Counted from the first letter of the stretch, positions 10,419 through 22,444 are shown. The stretch: DNA of 64,000 bases from Simmondsia chinensis (GCA_018398585.1 JAGTTD010000007.1:8707320-8771319); one strand, 5' to 3'. Made by a program: numbers and translations. Notes: generated by a model not told the origin, from the letters alone.

Positions 10419-11360
10419 TCCAACTACATAAATAATTTATTCTCCCCTTATTATTATACCAATAAGTAACAATGACAATTATGATATAGACTAACACATG
10501 GAGCAAGTATTAAACAAGAAAAAAAATAATAAACAAAGCTATAAACACTAGCATCTTACTTTCAAACAAGTGAGCCGAGCATGTTAAGAGGACAAACATT
10601 TAAAAACATTGGAAGGTTTATGGTAAATCACTTGATTCAATCTAGTACACCATACCATATAAAAATACTATCTAAAACAGTAACTTTTTATGAAAAACTC
10701 TATACATTCTTTTAGCCAAAAATAAAAAAAATAAAAAAAATAAAACAAATAAAGAGTAATCCTATTGTACAAAGTAAAAAAATATATAAAATTTTTTTTT
10801 CAACACTGACTGCTATATAATTAACTACTAAATTTAATCATATAAATTAAATCCATGTGCACAGCGTGTGGGTATCGTGTTTGCTTAAAAAAATAATAGA
10901 ATCTTGTTTAATATATATTTTTTTGTTCACAAACTTGCCATTTCTTTTCCCTCTTATTATACACTAATAAAATAATAATTTATGTTTAATTTTAAGCTTA
11001 TTTATTTATACTTTAGTACACAATATTATTCTACCCTAGTATTAATAAAAAATAATTATCACTTCAACTTTTTTCACAAAAAATAAAATTATAAAATTAA
11101 AAAGTAAATTTTTTATTAATACGATAAAAATTCAAGAACTTTGTTATCAATATAATAAAATATAATTTTTTTTAATTCAAAAAATTAAAATTATTTTTAT
11201 TATTTTAAAAAGTATTAGGATAGTAAAATTTAAATACCCGGTAATCTTATTCTAAAATTGGCCGTTGAGAAGGTTTCCAAGTTCCAACCACCACAAAACG
11301 CGGTGCTTCACTTCCTTCCCATATAATTCCTCCGCTTCTTTAGGGTTCCTCTCATCTTAC
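10419..11360. other. AT-rich upstream region of the ROH1-like gene
   Basis: No gene recognised. Very AT-rich until about 11240, then a more balanced stretch that should hold the core promoter of the gene at 11617. A pyrimidine-rich run at 11371-11400 (ctctctctctctatctcttc) is typical of plant 5' leaders. No confident TATA box could be fixed. Confidence 0.4.
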
Positions 11361-11462
11361 ATGCCCCCAACTCTCTCTCTCTCTATCTCTTCTTCATTTC
11401 TCTTCTGTTCTCCGTTTTCTGCGTTAAATTTGATCAAAATTTTTTTCATGGGTACTTCATAA
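11361..11462 (+). promoter_or_regulatory. upstream ORF in the probable ROH1-like 5' leader
   Basis: An ATG at 11361 opens a 33-codon frame rich in Ser, Leu and Phe, ending with TAA at 11460-11462. A second in-frame ATG at 11448 gives a four-residue uORF (MGTS). Whether it is in the mRNA depends on the unknown transcription start. If so, it could reduce translation of the main ORF, which starts 154 nt downstream of the uORF stop. Confidence 0.35.
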
Positions 11463-11616
11463 TCTACACATTTTCTCCCAATTTCTCCTAGAAATTCAGG
11501 TTTACAAGTTACACATTTGGTATTTTAGCCTACCCATGTTGATTTGTTCATCCAATTTCATTGTTGAATGATCCATTTCTGAATTCAATAATCAAAACTT
11601 TTTGGGTATTTTTGAA

Positions 11617-12783
11617 ATGCCCGCAGCCTACCACCAGGGATCCTCTACACCATTGACAAATCTTGGCCGTTCGATCTTGAGTATACGCCGCGATCAAGTA
11701 ATGGACGGTTCGAATGATTCCTCAGCCCAAGGGGTACAGCTACATACATTCCAACAGCAAATTACAGGGCAATTCACTGACTTATCATCAGCAAACCCAG
11801 ATGAGCTTCTTTCTCTTTCTTGGGTTCGTAATCTTCTTGATGTATTCATTTGTTGCCAAGAAGAATTTAGAATTGTGTTGTTGAATAACAGGTCTTACTT
11901 GGGTAAACCCCCAATGGACCGTTTAATTGGTGAATTCTATGAAAGAAGTGTGAAAGCTCTTGATGTCTGTAATGCAATTAGGGATGGAGTTGAACAGATT
12001 AGGCAATGGCAGAAATTGCTTGAAATTGTGTTATTTGCGTTGGATAATCAGAAAACTATAGGGGAAGGTCAAGTTAGAAGGGCCAAAAAGGCTTTGATTG
12101 ATTTGGCAATTGCGATGTTGGATGAGAAGGATTCAACTGCCGCTTTGGCTCATAGGAATAGGTCTTTTGGTAGAAACAATGCGAGTAACAAAGATAACAA
12201 GAATTTGGGTCACTTTAGGTCGCTTTCGTGGAGTGTTTCAAGGTCTTGGTCGGCTTCTAGGCAGCTCCAAGCAATGGGTAACAATCTAAATGCACCTAAA
12301 GGGAATGAGATAATGTCAACCAATGGCCTTTCCTTGTGTGTGTATACCATGAGTTGTGTCCTTTACCTTGTCATGTGGGCTTTAGTGGCTGCGATCCCTT
12401 GTCAAGATCGCGGGGTCCAATCCCATTTCTCTGTCCCCAGGCACTTGAACTGGGCACCTCATGTTATTTCTATCCATGAGAGGATCGTGGAGGAAAGTAA
12501 GAAAAGAGAGAGGAAGAGTGCGTGTGGGTTGTTAAGGGAGATCTATCAGATCGGTAAGTGGGCCAGGCAGATGCATGAGGTTTTGGATTCGTTGAGGTTT
12601 CCTTTAACGGAGGACAAGGAGGCGGAGGTGAAGCTGAAGGTAGGTGAGCTACGTGATGTCTATGAGGCATTGAAGGATGGGCTGGAGCCCTTGGAGCGTC
12701 AAGTTAGGGAGGTCTTTCACCGAATAGTGAGGAGTCGGACTGATGGGCTTGATTCCATGGGAAGGGGAAGCATTGGTGAATGA
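11617..12783 (+). CDS. ROH1/DUF793-family protein (BPS1/ROH1-like), intact
   Basis: A 388-residue uninterrupted ORF. I place the start at the ATG at 11617 ([11 protein letters not shown]); an upstream in-frame TTG at 11602 is not a plausible plant start. The N-terminus, the [16 protein letters not shown] block (about residues 69-84), [17 protein letters not shown] (about 119-135) and the hydrophobic segment [19 protein letters not shown] (about 247-265) are hallmarks of plant DUF793/ROH1 proteins. The last segment may be a membrane-associated helix. Family members have been linked to the exocyst: Arabidopsis ROH1A interacts with EXO70A1 and acts in seed-coat mucilage secretion. Expected location: cytosol or plasma-membrane periphery. 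Single-exon structure is normal for the family. The C-terminal third is helical and charged. No neighbour is functionally linked. Orthology to a specific ROH1 paralogue is not resolvable here. Confidence 0.9.
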   Translation: MPAAYHQGSSTPLTNLGRSILSIRRDQVMDGSNDSSAQGVQLHTFQQQITGQFTDLSSANPDELLSLSWVRNLLDVFICCQEEFRIVLLNNRSYLGKPPMDRLIGEFYERSVKALDVCNAIRDGVEQIRQWQKLLEIVLFALDNQKTIGEGQVRRAKKALIDLAIAMLDEKDSTAALAHRNRSFGRNNASNKDNKNLGHFRSLSWSVSRSWSASRQLQAMGNNLNAPKGNEIMSTNGLSLCVYTMSCVLYLVMWALVAAIPCQDRGVQSHFSVPRHLNWAPHVISIHERIVEESKKRERKSACGLLREIYQIGKWARQMHEVLDSLRFPLTEDKEAEVKLKVGELRDVYEALKDGLEPLERQVREVFHRIVRSRTDGLDSMGRGSIGE

Positions 12784-12824
12784 TTTGAATCTATTTATTC
12801 ATTGTTATGAAGATTATGTTTTTT

Positions 12825-13242
12825 GGGGTAAATTACACCTTGTGTTCTGGTGTATTAATTTTTTAGTCCATAAACTTTGTGTAATAGTATTTTGGTCCAA
12901 AAATTCATGTATTTAGTAAAATAATTTAAATGGCAGTGTGAATTGGTCTAAAAATTGTATTTATTCGTTGGTCAACTAATCATCTTCTGGCCATTTCCCT
13001 CATTCCTCTCGCAAAATGGAATGTTGTGACATTGGCAATGAAGAAGAGCCAGATGAGAAGCATACTTTACACCCTTGTACCCTACCATTTAGACTATTAT
13101 ATTAACTATATATAACTTTTAGACTAATAAATTGTTTCACAATGTTGGTGGACCAAAAAAAGAATACACTCAGTTCAAAAAAAAAAAAAAAAAAAAAAAA
13201 AAAGAATACACCGAAAGTAAGGATACTGGATCTAATTTGCCC
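12825..13242. mobile_element. MITE in the ROH1-like 3' flank
   Basis: It starts GGGGTAAATTACACC at 12825 and ends GGATCTAATTTGCCC at 13242, imperfect terminal inverted repeats. The interior resembles the truncated element at 5206-5481. A 26-28-nt A-run at 13177-13203 sits between two copies of 'aaagaatacac', probably slippage. It begins 42 bp after the ROH1-like stop codon, so it is likely in the 3' UTR. Confidence 0.55.
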
Positions 13243-13582
13243 TTTTCTTTTAATTATCGAAACAAAGAATTAAAGTATATAACTTTGGAGGGTCAAAGAA
13301 CATAGCTTATTCTATTGATCATCAAGATTAAGTTCAAGGATATATTTTGGATTGTACCTGCTTAATCCATGCTTTTGCTGCTGCTTATTTTGCAGTGCTT
13401 GGCTTCTGTTGTCCTGCAGGTTGCATTTGTATAAGCTTTAAGCTAATGTTATAGCTGATTTTATGGTGTATGGTTACTTTTGTTTTTGTCCGTTCTCTAG
13501 TTTTCTTGTTCTATGTTATGATACACATCATTTTTGTATGCAAGAATATCATCATCAGAGTTTCATTTACTTAAATGAACTT

Positions 13583-13588
13583 CTCTCG

Positions 13589-13623
<35 letters not shown>
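13583..13623. repeat. compound (CT)n(AT)n microsatellite
   Basis: About ten CT units run directly into about seven to eight TA units. Confidence 0.95.
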
Positions 13624-14969
13624 CAAATCCTCTTTTGATTTCTTTTTTGTGTTTTTTGTATAACCTCCTTCTAATACTGAGTTGCTTTATCCAGGGAAAA
13701 GAAAATCTCTTCTTGAGTACCCGGATTAGATATAGTATTTTTTTATGTAATCCGAGTTTTTGTAATGATTTTGAGGTACTGCCTATAATCTTACATGTTA
13801 TTTGTGGGTCCATTCACTATCACAAGTTATCAATGTTTGTAGCAGCTAATATGTTTAATTCAATCAAGTAAATTGGCATATGAGAGGAGAAAAAAAAATG
13901 ACATTATTCAGTAGATAATATGATGATTTTTTCGTTTTTTATGTCTAAGGGTGTAAAACATATTTTATCCAAAACTCTATTATGTTATTTACACATAAAA
14001 GTAACATGGTTTTACGGATTGTTCAAGGCACTTATGCCATTTCAGCATGATTGTCACCTTATGGAGTGGTTGAATTTCTTTTTAATTGGCCTATTCATTG
14101 CTACTAATAATTCATTAACATTAGGGTATATGTAAAAAAAAAATTTTTGGTTGAATATAATAGAGTGCAGTCAAATTTCTTGATAATTATTCTATAGTAG
14201 ATTATGAATATTCAACTTTTTCATTCAAAAGATGAAAAAATAAAATTTTGACATCCTTTTTTGAAAGAAACAGCTAGACATATCGTCAGCTGAAATCAAA
14301 CAAAAATTATTAGAAAGTCAGGAATTTCAATCCCTAGCTCCCACACAAAGTGTATGACATAACGTATCTACATTGAAGTGGAAAGTTGAGCTAATGGTGT
14401 TAGTATAGTACTTTAGACTCCTAACCTCCCAAACAAGAGGCATTGGATTTAAAACTCATTATCTCTTAGGTCCCGTTTGGTTGTATTTCTTAGAAATTTA
14501 ATTTTCATGTCAACTTCTCAAGAAACAAAGTGTTTGGTTGTCACGATGAAAAATAGAACTTCTTTAGGGAGGCTAATTAAAAGTAAAGGAATTAGAATTA
14601 GGTAAGTTACTTTTTGCGTTTTGAAGGATTTGAAAATTGTTACGTACTTTTTACTTTTCGTAATCTGCCTATTTCTTAGCAATAAAAGAGGCTAAATAGC
14701 CACATCTTATGAATTTCTACTTTTTATGTTTACTTCTTTAACAACGAAACAAGGTGAAAGTTGGTTTTGTTCACAGGGAAGATGTGAAATGGAAGTTTGT
14801 GCGTGGAGATGTGGTGACCCATGCGAGGCTTTTTTCTGGCAGATATGTAGTCATAGTTGTCTGACTGCTATTAAGTCAGATTTTGGCGTCTCCTTACTCC
14901 CAGCACCAGTCTTTCTCGTAATCTTCATCACATACCCAACATTTAAGTGTATCTGTAGTTCTGTTATTT

Positions 14970-14971
<2 letters not shown>

Positions 14972-15004
<33 letters not shown>
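14972..15004. repeat. (CA)n microsatellite followed by A-run
   Basis: About 16 uninterrupted CA units, then aaaaaaaaaaa. Confidence 0.95.
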
Positions 15005-15008
<4 letters not shown>

Positions 15009-15196
15009 AAAAAAGAGATTTCTTGAATATCTGATCCACGGGTAAAAGGGCAATTAAATAAAAAAACACTCTATTTTTGTATTGTTAAGTCCCAATACTG
15101 CTGGTATCAATACAATTTTGCTATGGCTGGTTTGTTCTTTAGTTTTTTTTTTTTTTTTTTTCCTCTGAGATACTTAAGAATGGTGTATTTATATTT

Positions 15197-15762
15197 AGGG
15201 AAATTATTATTCAGGTACCCTGAGATTTAACTATTTATTATCTAGGTATCTTGACATTTCAAAATATACAATGGGATATCTCGAGGTCTAAAATTTTTTT
15301 CACTTAAGCACCCTAAAGTTATAAAATTTTATCAATTAGGTACCTTTCTTCTAAAATTTAATAGATTTTTAGTTAAAAATATTAAAGTAAACATGATTCC
15401 GATAATATATAAGTATATTTATTAGAATTTGATATTTTTTACCCAAAAATGTTGATATGGTACATGATTTTGGCACAATAATGATAGTTTGCATTCAAAC
15501 TAAGTAAATGTTTTTATTGTAATTCGTTAAATTTTTGTTAAAAATAATGAATTAACTTGTATATATTATCATTATTATGCACTGCATTAGCATATTTTGC
15601 ATAAAATTGGTCTAATTCTCACAAATATTTATCAAATTTTGACATAGGGTACCTAAGTGACAAAATTTTCAAACCTCAGAATACCTCATTGTATATATTA
15701 AAACATTGGGATACTTAAGTAATAAATAATCAAATTTCAAGATATATAAGTGATAATTTCCT
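15197..15762. mobile_element. long terminal-inverted-repeat element (non-coding)
   Basis: The left end reads gggaaattattattcaggtA...CTGAGATTTaActATTTATTAtcTaaGTATC...ACAATG.G.TATCTCGAGGT. The reverse complement of the right end reads aggaaattatcacttatat...TTGAAATTTgAttATTTATTActTaaGTATC...ACAATGAGGTATTCTGAGGT. The inverted similarity extends over roughly 150 bp on each side. No transposase. The target duplication could not be fixed. Confidence 0.6.
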
Positions 15763-15888
15763 TTTTAACTAAGATAAAATATTTTTCTGTATACAATGAG
15801 ATGTTTAAAAATACGAGCATGGTATATAATTCCAGTAATATTTATATCCCACACTAGTATTTTTGGCAAAGGTCACTAATTGGTCTAA

Positions 15889-16861
15889 GGCTGTGTTTGG
15901 AGTATGAAATTGCAGCTTGGAATTGGGGGCCCAAAATTTCAATTCTATTGTTTGGTTTACCTACTGGAATTAGAATTACAATTCCACTACCCAATTTCAT
16001 GAAATTAAATTTTAACTGAAAGTCATACTTTTCAATTACCTGGGATGGGAGTAAGGAATTAAAATTCCATATTAACTCAATTCACTAAAACCCAAAATGA
16101 CCCCACTTGATTAACCCAAATCCAAGTTGACTCAAATTCTAAAGACTTAGACACGACCTAAAATTGTAGACGAACCTCAAAATCACTCAAATGACTTGAA
16201 CTTGAAATGACTGAAATCACCTTAGCTCAAAGTCTTGAAGTGACCCAACCCGATTGACCCGAAACTTGAGATGACTCAAATCTAGAAAATGAAACCACTT
16301 GACTTGAATTTAATGTAAACAAGCTAAGCCAAAGTAAAAATGACCCGACCAAATTGAACGAAAACTTAATACGACTCACACCCAAAATGACTCGACCTGT
16401 CTCAGACTCAGTTTAAGATGACTCAAAATTTGAAATGACACAACTCATTTGTTCCAAAACTAAGATGACTCAAGCTTGAAATGACCTAAATGAACTCAAT
16501 CTAACCTGATTAATAGAAAATCCGAGATAACTTGAACATCAAATGATCCAGCACGATACTCAACTCGAAATTCGAATAACTCGAACTCAAAGTGAATCGC
16601 TCTGACCATAATAACTTGAACGCAATATGAACCGCTTCGAGCACAATCTAACCATTGTTGATTTAAAATTCGAAATACTCCTATCCATTGATCGAAAACC
16701 CTTGATGATTTGAATCTTTGTGTAATTATAATTTCGACCTTCAATTCTTTTGATGAGCCAAACAATAGAATTTCAATTTAATCAGAATTCCAATCCATCA
16801 GAATTGGAATTGGAACTGCAATTCTTCAGTGTAACTTAAATTCCATGTGCCAAACAGAGCC
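15889..16861. mobile_element. PIF/Harbinger (Tourist)-like MITE with expanded satellite core
   Basis: Ends GGCTGTGTTTGG (15889-15900) and CCAAACAGAGCC (16850-16861) are inverted repeats with one mismatch. Both are flanked by TAA (15886-15888 and 16862-16864), the 3-bp target preference of PIF/Harbinger. An inner inverted repeat (ATTCTATTGTTTGG, about 15940 and 16760) supports the fold. The core, about 16080-16500, is a degenerate 'gactcaa / gacccga' satellite related to that in the element at 9833-10410. Confidence 0.7.
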
Positions 16862-16905
16862 TAAAAGTATATAGAATTCAGCTGGACATTACCAACATAT
16901 TGTTA

Positions 16906-17013
16906 AAATTATATGTCAGTTTGGCATTTTCTAGCAATAGTCATTGAATTAAGACAAATGGAACATATATATTATCGAAATTATATGTCACGTTGGCATT
17001 TTCTAGCAATAGT
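16906..17013. repeat. 36-bp direct repeat, two copies
   Basis: aaattatatgtca(gt/cg)ttggcattttctagcaatagt occurs at 16906-16941 and 16978-17013, two mismatches. Confidence 0.85.
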
Positions 17014-17690
17014 TCTCAACTCTCTATTTTAAGAGAGATCTATCCACTATATGACTGATTATTACAATTACAACCCAATTACAAAACTCAAATACAAATT
17101 ACAGAATCAAAACCTAAGCTTCTAAAGTAGAAACCTCCAATCTAACCCTAAACTATGAAGATCTTCTCACCAAAAGCTTGAATCTACCATGGAAGGAGCT
17201 TGAGTACAAATTAGGGTTAGGGTTTTGAAGGCAGCAGAGTTGATTGGGAAGAGAAATTGTAGAAATGAGAGAAAATGGTGGAGAAATGAATAATCACTGC
17301 CAGTCACTCTCTCTCTTCCTTATATAACAAAACCACCTCGATCCGTGCCAAAACCCAAGAATAAATCTTAACCGTTTATAGCAGCACAAATGAACGGCTA
17401 GGATAAGCTAAAAGAAACACAAATCTGCGCACAAAGGAAGCGAAACGCGTCCTCAAAGGACCGTTGGATCAACCACACATGTTGTGTGAAAAAGGGGAAA
17501 GCCAAACGGTGCACTGCAGCGAGCAAAGGCAGGGTAGGCAAATAGTACATTTAGGCAGGGGCAAAACAAACTTTATCTCATAGGCCCCGAACTCAATTTT
17601 CTGAATGAAAATGCCCTCAAACTTGCCTTTATTTACAATATTGCCACCGATTATTCAGTAATGATAAGGTGATGCGTTTTGAGTTCTTAT
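17014..17690 (-). mobile_element. possible LTR relic, minus orientation
   Basis: On the minus strand a GC-richer upstream part (17340-17600) leads to a TATA-like ttatataagg at about 17316-17326, then a pyrimidine-rich leader and text rich in 'ccctaa' and 'tgtaattg', the usual U3-R-U5 look of a plant LTR. No matching partner, primer site or clear TG/CA border was found. It could instead be a promoter and leader of a lost gene. Confidence 0.3.
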
Positions 17691-18479
17691 TGTTAACCAA
17701 ACGACGTGTTTTCATTTAGCTGTAATAATCTTAACTTTATCTAAGCTTATTTTAAGCTAAATTTTAGCCCCAAGTATTTTTAAAGTATGATTTAGGATAT
17801 ATGGGAACCAATTTAAATACGACAACTACATTTTCAAATAAAAATTATCGATCAAACAAATGGTACATAAACGAAAAAATCTTAAACTTTAGAAATATCA
17901 AAAGCCTAAATAATAAAATATTAACTCACAAGGTATGAAAACAATAATTTTTTTAATTAGTTGGTTGAATCTTGGCGGTAATGGTGAGGCACTAAGCATC
18001 GGACAGTTGAGTTTGTTCAAGCTGTTGACCAGTACAGCGTCGGGCTTGTCTTGACCAACTTGGGTTAATCATGTGAAAATAAAGAATTGTTGTAGCATAT
18101 CACATTTGGTAGCCTAGAATACTATATATAAAAGAATATTTTTATGATAAGATAAATCTAATCCAATGAAGATAAATCAGATTTAAATACATAAAAGATA
18201 ATAAATCTGAATCTAAATATTAAATGGATATATCCTAATAACCACCTAGCCATTTGTGCCTCCCCCAGCCTTGGTTCAAGCAACACCACACTATAAGCCT
18301 ATATTTCAAATATAAAATTTAAAGTCCCTAATCTATTATTATTGAGCATAAATTTTTAAGGTCATCCATTGAGTCTATATGTATGGCAGATGTGGTTTTA
18401 AAGAGTGTTAGAAACTACGTATTTGTAAGCTTATGAGCAAGTCGTATGGCAGGTATATGGGTTTTGTTTTGGTGATTAT
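17691..18479. other. intergenic stretch, nothing recognised
   Basis: AT-rich, no motif, repeat or coding signal that I can support. Confidence 0.4.
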
Positions 18480-19757
18480 CGAACAATTTAAATTCGGTTT
18501 TGATTGAATGTGTTGAAGAATTAACGAAACTAAAAGAGTTAAACAACAAATTAAATTTTCAAATCAATCAAGGATAATTTTGGGTACGTATTGAGGTTAG
18601 CTTAACTCGAATCCTTTCATTATATATCATCACCATAATGACTTTAAAAGTTTAGGTTACAAGCTTTAAACCTAGATTAACACTAAATTAGGAAAAGGGT
18701 GATGAACTAGCCTCAAGGCATACCACATCTAATAAATTCCTTTATCACACCTAATTTAATGTTAATTTATATAAAAAAATTGTGTTTAAGATTGGGTGCA
18801 ACGTCAACCTTGACCACTTGTGAAAAAGCTGTTATACTACAGTTTAGGCTACAAACATACGGCAATATACGAGTAAAATTGGAAATCAAATCATGGCTAC
18901 AAGCACACAATAAGAAAGCCAATCTCAAATATAAAATTCCCCATAGGGGTTTGGACAACAATATAACATACGTCATTTAATATAAATCTGGGATATGGAC
19001 GGCTACCCGTCCTTCACCCTTAAACTAGTAGTCTACTCCTCCATACGAGTCTTACGAATCACAAATTTCGAAGAGAAAAGGAAAAGAAAACTCATAGTTT
19101 AATGACTCCCTTGATCGATGTTGATTTGACTTTTGCTTTGATTCCCCAGTACTCTGACCACTTGCACTTTAGCCTTCGTTAGAATTGGATCTCTCTTGAC
19201 AGCTTGGAAAGGGAGGAGATGTGAACGTAGAACCAAGAGTCCCTAAAATGGGTCTCCCCGTTCTATTTATAGGTGCGGCGTGCCCTAGTGGCACACATTG
19301 TCATCTTTTGCACAATTAACTTAAAATGTGCATAACGTTTGATTCCTAAAGAGTAACGGGTCAATTACATATCAAAAAGAAGTTCTCGAAGAGATCTACG
19401 TGATCCCAATGGTATCATTAGTGGAATTAGATATTATTGGGTCATAGATACTCTTCTTTTAAGTTTTTACTCGTTTCAAGTTTGACCGAGTAGTAGAATG
19501 CATGGTCGATCAATCCGCGCACCCGAGGGGAGACTATTCTTGGCCCAGCTCTTAGCTAGTCGGTGTTTTTCTCACACGTGGTCCAATTTCTCAATGTAGT
19601 CTGTGAATTTGTCCATTTTCGCTCATTCTTCACTGCTTTTTAAGTTGTGCTTGCTCTAACATATTACAAGCCAAAATACACCTTGATCACGCCATAACGC
19701 ACATATAATAGCATCCTAGGAATGGGGTATAAAACATATAAAATATGAGACACATCA
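18480..19757 (-). mobile_element. 3' LTR of a minus-strand gypsy relic
   Basis: The right border is clear: on the minus strand a purine-rich GGTTTGGGTCTGGAGAAG at 19758-19775 precedes TGATGTGTCTCATATTTTA, which parallels the Athila-like LTR start at 48839 (TGATGCGTCTCATATTTG). A TATA box (cctataaatagaac, minus) lies at about 19261-19274. The left border is a guess. A diverged relative of the first 275 bp lies at 36429-36702. Confidence 0.5.
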
Positions 19758-21015
19758 CTTCTCCAGACCCAAACCTTGCTTGTTTTCAAGTAAGATTCAT
19801 TTCAAACTAGCTAAATGTATAAAAGATTTAATAAGTCATGTGGTTGTATGGATTGGTTGCGAAAATATTTATGAACGCATTTGAGATAAAAATCAAGAAA
19901 TTAACTATAGTTACGTGTGTCTCCATAAGACCCATGTGGTGGGTTTTCGATCAGTGACTTCCGATCTACTGGGCTCAAGGCACCAAGGGAAGAGCATCCC
20001 TCGGACCTAATAACTGGAGTCAAAGAAATTCACAACCTAAGTCATTACTAGCACGTACCTTAAAAGAATATAACACTCATAATAGGCATTGGTGCTTATC
20101 AGGGTGATACTTACCCGCAACAAAAAAAAAGGCTAGCGAGCTTTACACTGGTAGCTCCCATTCTAGTTGGCTCAGGGCATTGGGTGTAAAAATGCCCCTA
20201 TGGGTTTACTTGCTTCAAACACAGGGGTTAAAAGAACTAACTAATCACAGGTACTTACCCAATTATTTAGGCAATGGTATTCTTTACCTTTTTTTTTTTC
20301 CCCTTGTTTCGGTAGATATCCTCAAGAATGCATCTATAAAAAGAAATAGACTGGTGATTTTAACATTATAAGAAATAAAGCATTCAAGATCCAATTTCTA
20401 GAGTTATTTCTATTAATACAACTTAATATGTGAGGTTTGCCAAAAGATTGAGAGTGCGCAAAATAAAGCCTCAAACTAGTTTGAAGATAAAAATAGTTAG
20501 CTCAACAGTAAAATCCAGGAACAAACACATTACATAAAACTTTTATTCTTGAAACATCTCAAACTTGAACTCATTATGATTCACATATAATCATAGCTGC
20601 CCATTCAATTCAAAAATTTAGCTAATATAAAACAAATCATGCCAAAAACATAAAACAAAAATATAACAAGAAGTAAAACTATGCAATCCCCAGCCCAAAA
20701 CTGCATTGTCCTCAATCCAAAATGCATAAAAATACATAAAGGCAAGAGAAGGGGAAAAAAAGAAACCTGAGTAGTAAGGTATAATAATCAAATAAAGTAG
20801 CCTATGCTTTGGGCTGCTAAGGGTATCCAAAAAGGGCACAAGAAGAAATAGGGCTAGAAAATAAGAAAAACAAAAACAAATTGACCAAGCAAACTTGTTA
20901 AAAGCATTAAAAAAAAAATAATCAAAATGCAAGTGCTTAATTCATCAGATGAAACAAAGTAATCAATCATCAGGGAAAATGAGTCATGAAAAATAAGGGA
21001 AGGTCAATTCAGAAA
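19758..21015 (-). mobile_element. non-coding 3' internal region of the gypsy relic
   Basis: It lies between the protease-like frame and the LTR. No RT, RNase H or integrase motif appears on either strand, so the pol region seems to be deleted. Confidence 0.45.
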
Positions 21016-22370
21016 TCAAACTGAAACAGAACAGGTTGGGTTCCCTCCCAAAATTACTAAGTTTAACGTCTTCAAGCGATCACAGTGATCACGGCATAAA
21101 ACTATCAGATAACCAAAATTCGAGGCAATGTCCTTGAAATGAATCATGTCAAGCTCGTGAAAATGATCCCCTAACCCAACAACATTCCTAGTCCAGTGGT
21201 CATTTAGGGTGAGCACTGAGCCAGCATTAGGGTCTCGAATCTTTATCCTATCATGCATAGTTGGTGAATCATCAGCTAACACACATTCATCATTATAGAC
21301 AGGGACATTATACAAATCAGCACTTTTAATAAAATCGAGTACAACTGACTCTACCAAAATGTCAATGTCATCTACCTTGTGGCACTCTAAATTGTCCTCA
21401 ATCTTAGGGTGCTGAGCAACATTTGATACATTTAATTTTTCTTTAAGATTACCAAAAGAAACCTCTAATACTCTCGTTTTACAATAAATCGCAGAAGAAT
21501 AATCGGCCCAGAATAACAAAAGTGTGGTTCTTTTGCTTAAAAATGGGGTCCATATCTAATACAATGAAATGAACTGGAAAGCAAACTTATGAACCTTGAC
21601 AAGTACATCCTCTAACACCCCAAGAGTTACATGCCCTAACCCATCAGCCAACTGAAGTGACACACTAGTTGGCTTAAGGTATCCCATGCCCAACTCCTTA
21701 AAAATTGAGTATAGGATAAGGCTTACACTCCCTCATAGATCTAATAAGCTCGACTAGCGTAACTCTCTCCTAAGGCACGTGGGACTATGAAGGTACTGAG
21801 ATCCCTAAACTTTGGTGAGGTGCCCGACACCAGAATACTACCCACCTTCTCGGTGAGTTGAACCTTCTTTAGGGTATGCGCCTATGCATGCTTCTGTTTC
21901 ACACAGAGGTCCTTGAGGAATTTAGCGTTGGAACATGTTTAATAGCATCAATCAATGATAAGTTGATTTTGACATTCTTAAACAAGTCAATGAGCTCAGC
22001 TTTCCTCAAGTCATACTTTTCATTTGGCCTAACTAAGGCCGGAGGAAAGGAACAGCGGGTTTATAAACCCTATCTCGTGATCCCTCTCCATCAGTGGTAG
22101 GAGGGGGAGTCACATCCTCCTTCTCAATCGCAGCCTTAACATCCCTAAGGTTTTCCTCTCTAGACACTGACACAACTTTAACTTGCTCGTTAGTGAGTAA
22201 GCAAGGGTTAGCACTAGTCAATCCGCTGGGTTTGTCAAAGGTAGGGACAGTAAACTCCCTTCCTCTCTCTTATTCAGTGCTTGAACCAGCTGTCCAATTT
22301 AAGTCTCTAATTGGCAATGGATTAAGAGTGAGACTAAAGTAGTTGTGTCAAATCCTTTATAAAACAGAGC
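21016..22370 (-). pseudogene. Athila/Tat-like gypsy gag C-terminus and protease, degraded
   Basis: Read from right to left on the minus strand: a gag tail (about 22350-22030) rich in E, K and P; a stretch resembling DLFKNVKINLSLIDAIKHVPT (about 21990-21920), the conserved block before the protease of this lineage; a protease region with SIFKELGMGYLKPTSVSLQL (about 21710-21640) and VLEDVLVKVHKF; and VLEVSFGNLKEKLNVSNVAQ (about 21470-21410), equivalent to 44268-44330 of the intact Athila-like element. The active-site D-[TSL]-G-A is not intact. The longest open piece is 21016-21519. It is a gag-protease relic without pol. Confidence 0.65.
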
Positions 22371-22413
22371 ATACACTCCTCAAACTGTAAAGCACACTCA
22401 AGAGGTTGGTTTT

Positions 22414-22415
<2 letters not shown>

Positions 22416-22444
<29 letters not shown>
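22416..22444 (+). repeat. poly(G) run, 29 nt
   Basis: Uninterrupted G tract followed by tgggg, near the 5' side of the gypsy gag relic. The true length may be an assembly artefact. Confidence 0.8.

Larger units (their letters stand above)
13243..15190. other. intergenic stretch with microsatellites, no gene
   Basis: No protein family recognised. The open frame at 14726-15034 has no known motif and runs into the CA repeat. At 14466 the text 'ggtcccgtttggttg' resembles a Tourist/hAT MITE start, but no matching right end was found. A tRNA-like stretch at about 14383-14460 is described under findings. Confidence 0.4.

Noticed and set aside
14466..14720. MITE start-like ggtcccgtttggttg
   Set aside because: No matching inverted right end or target duplication could be found.
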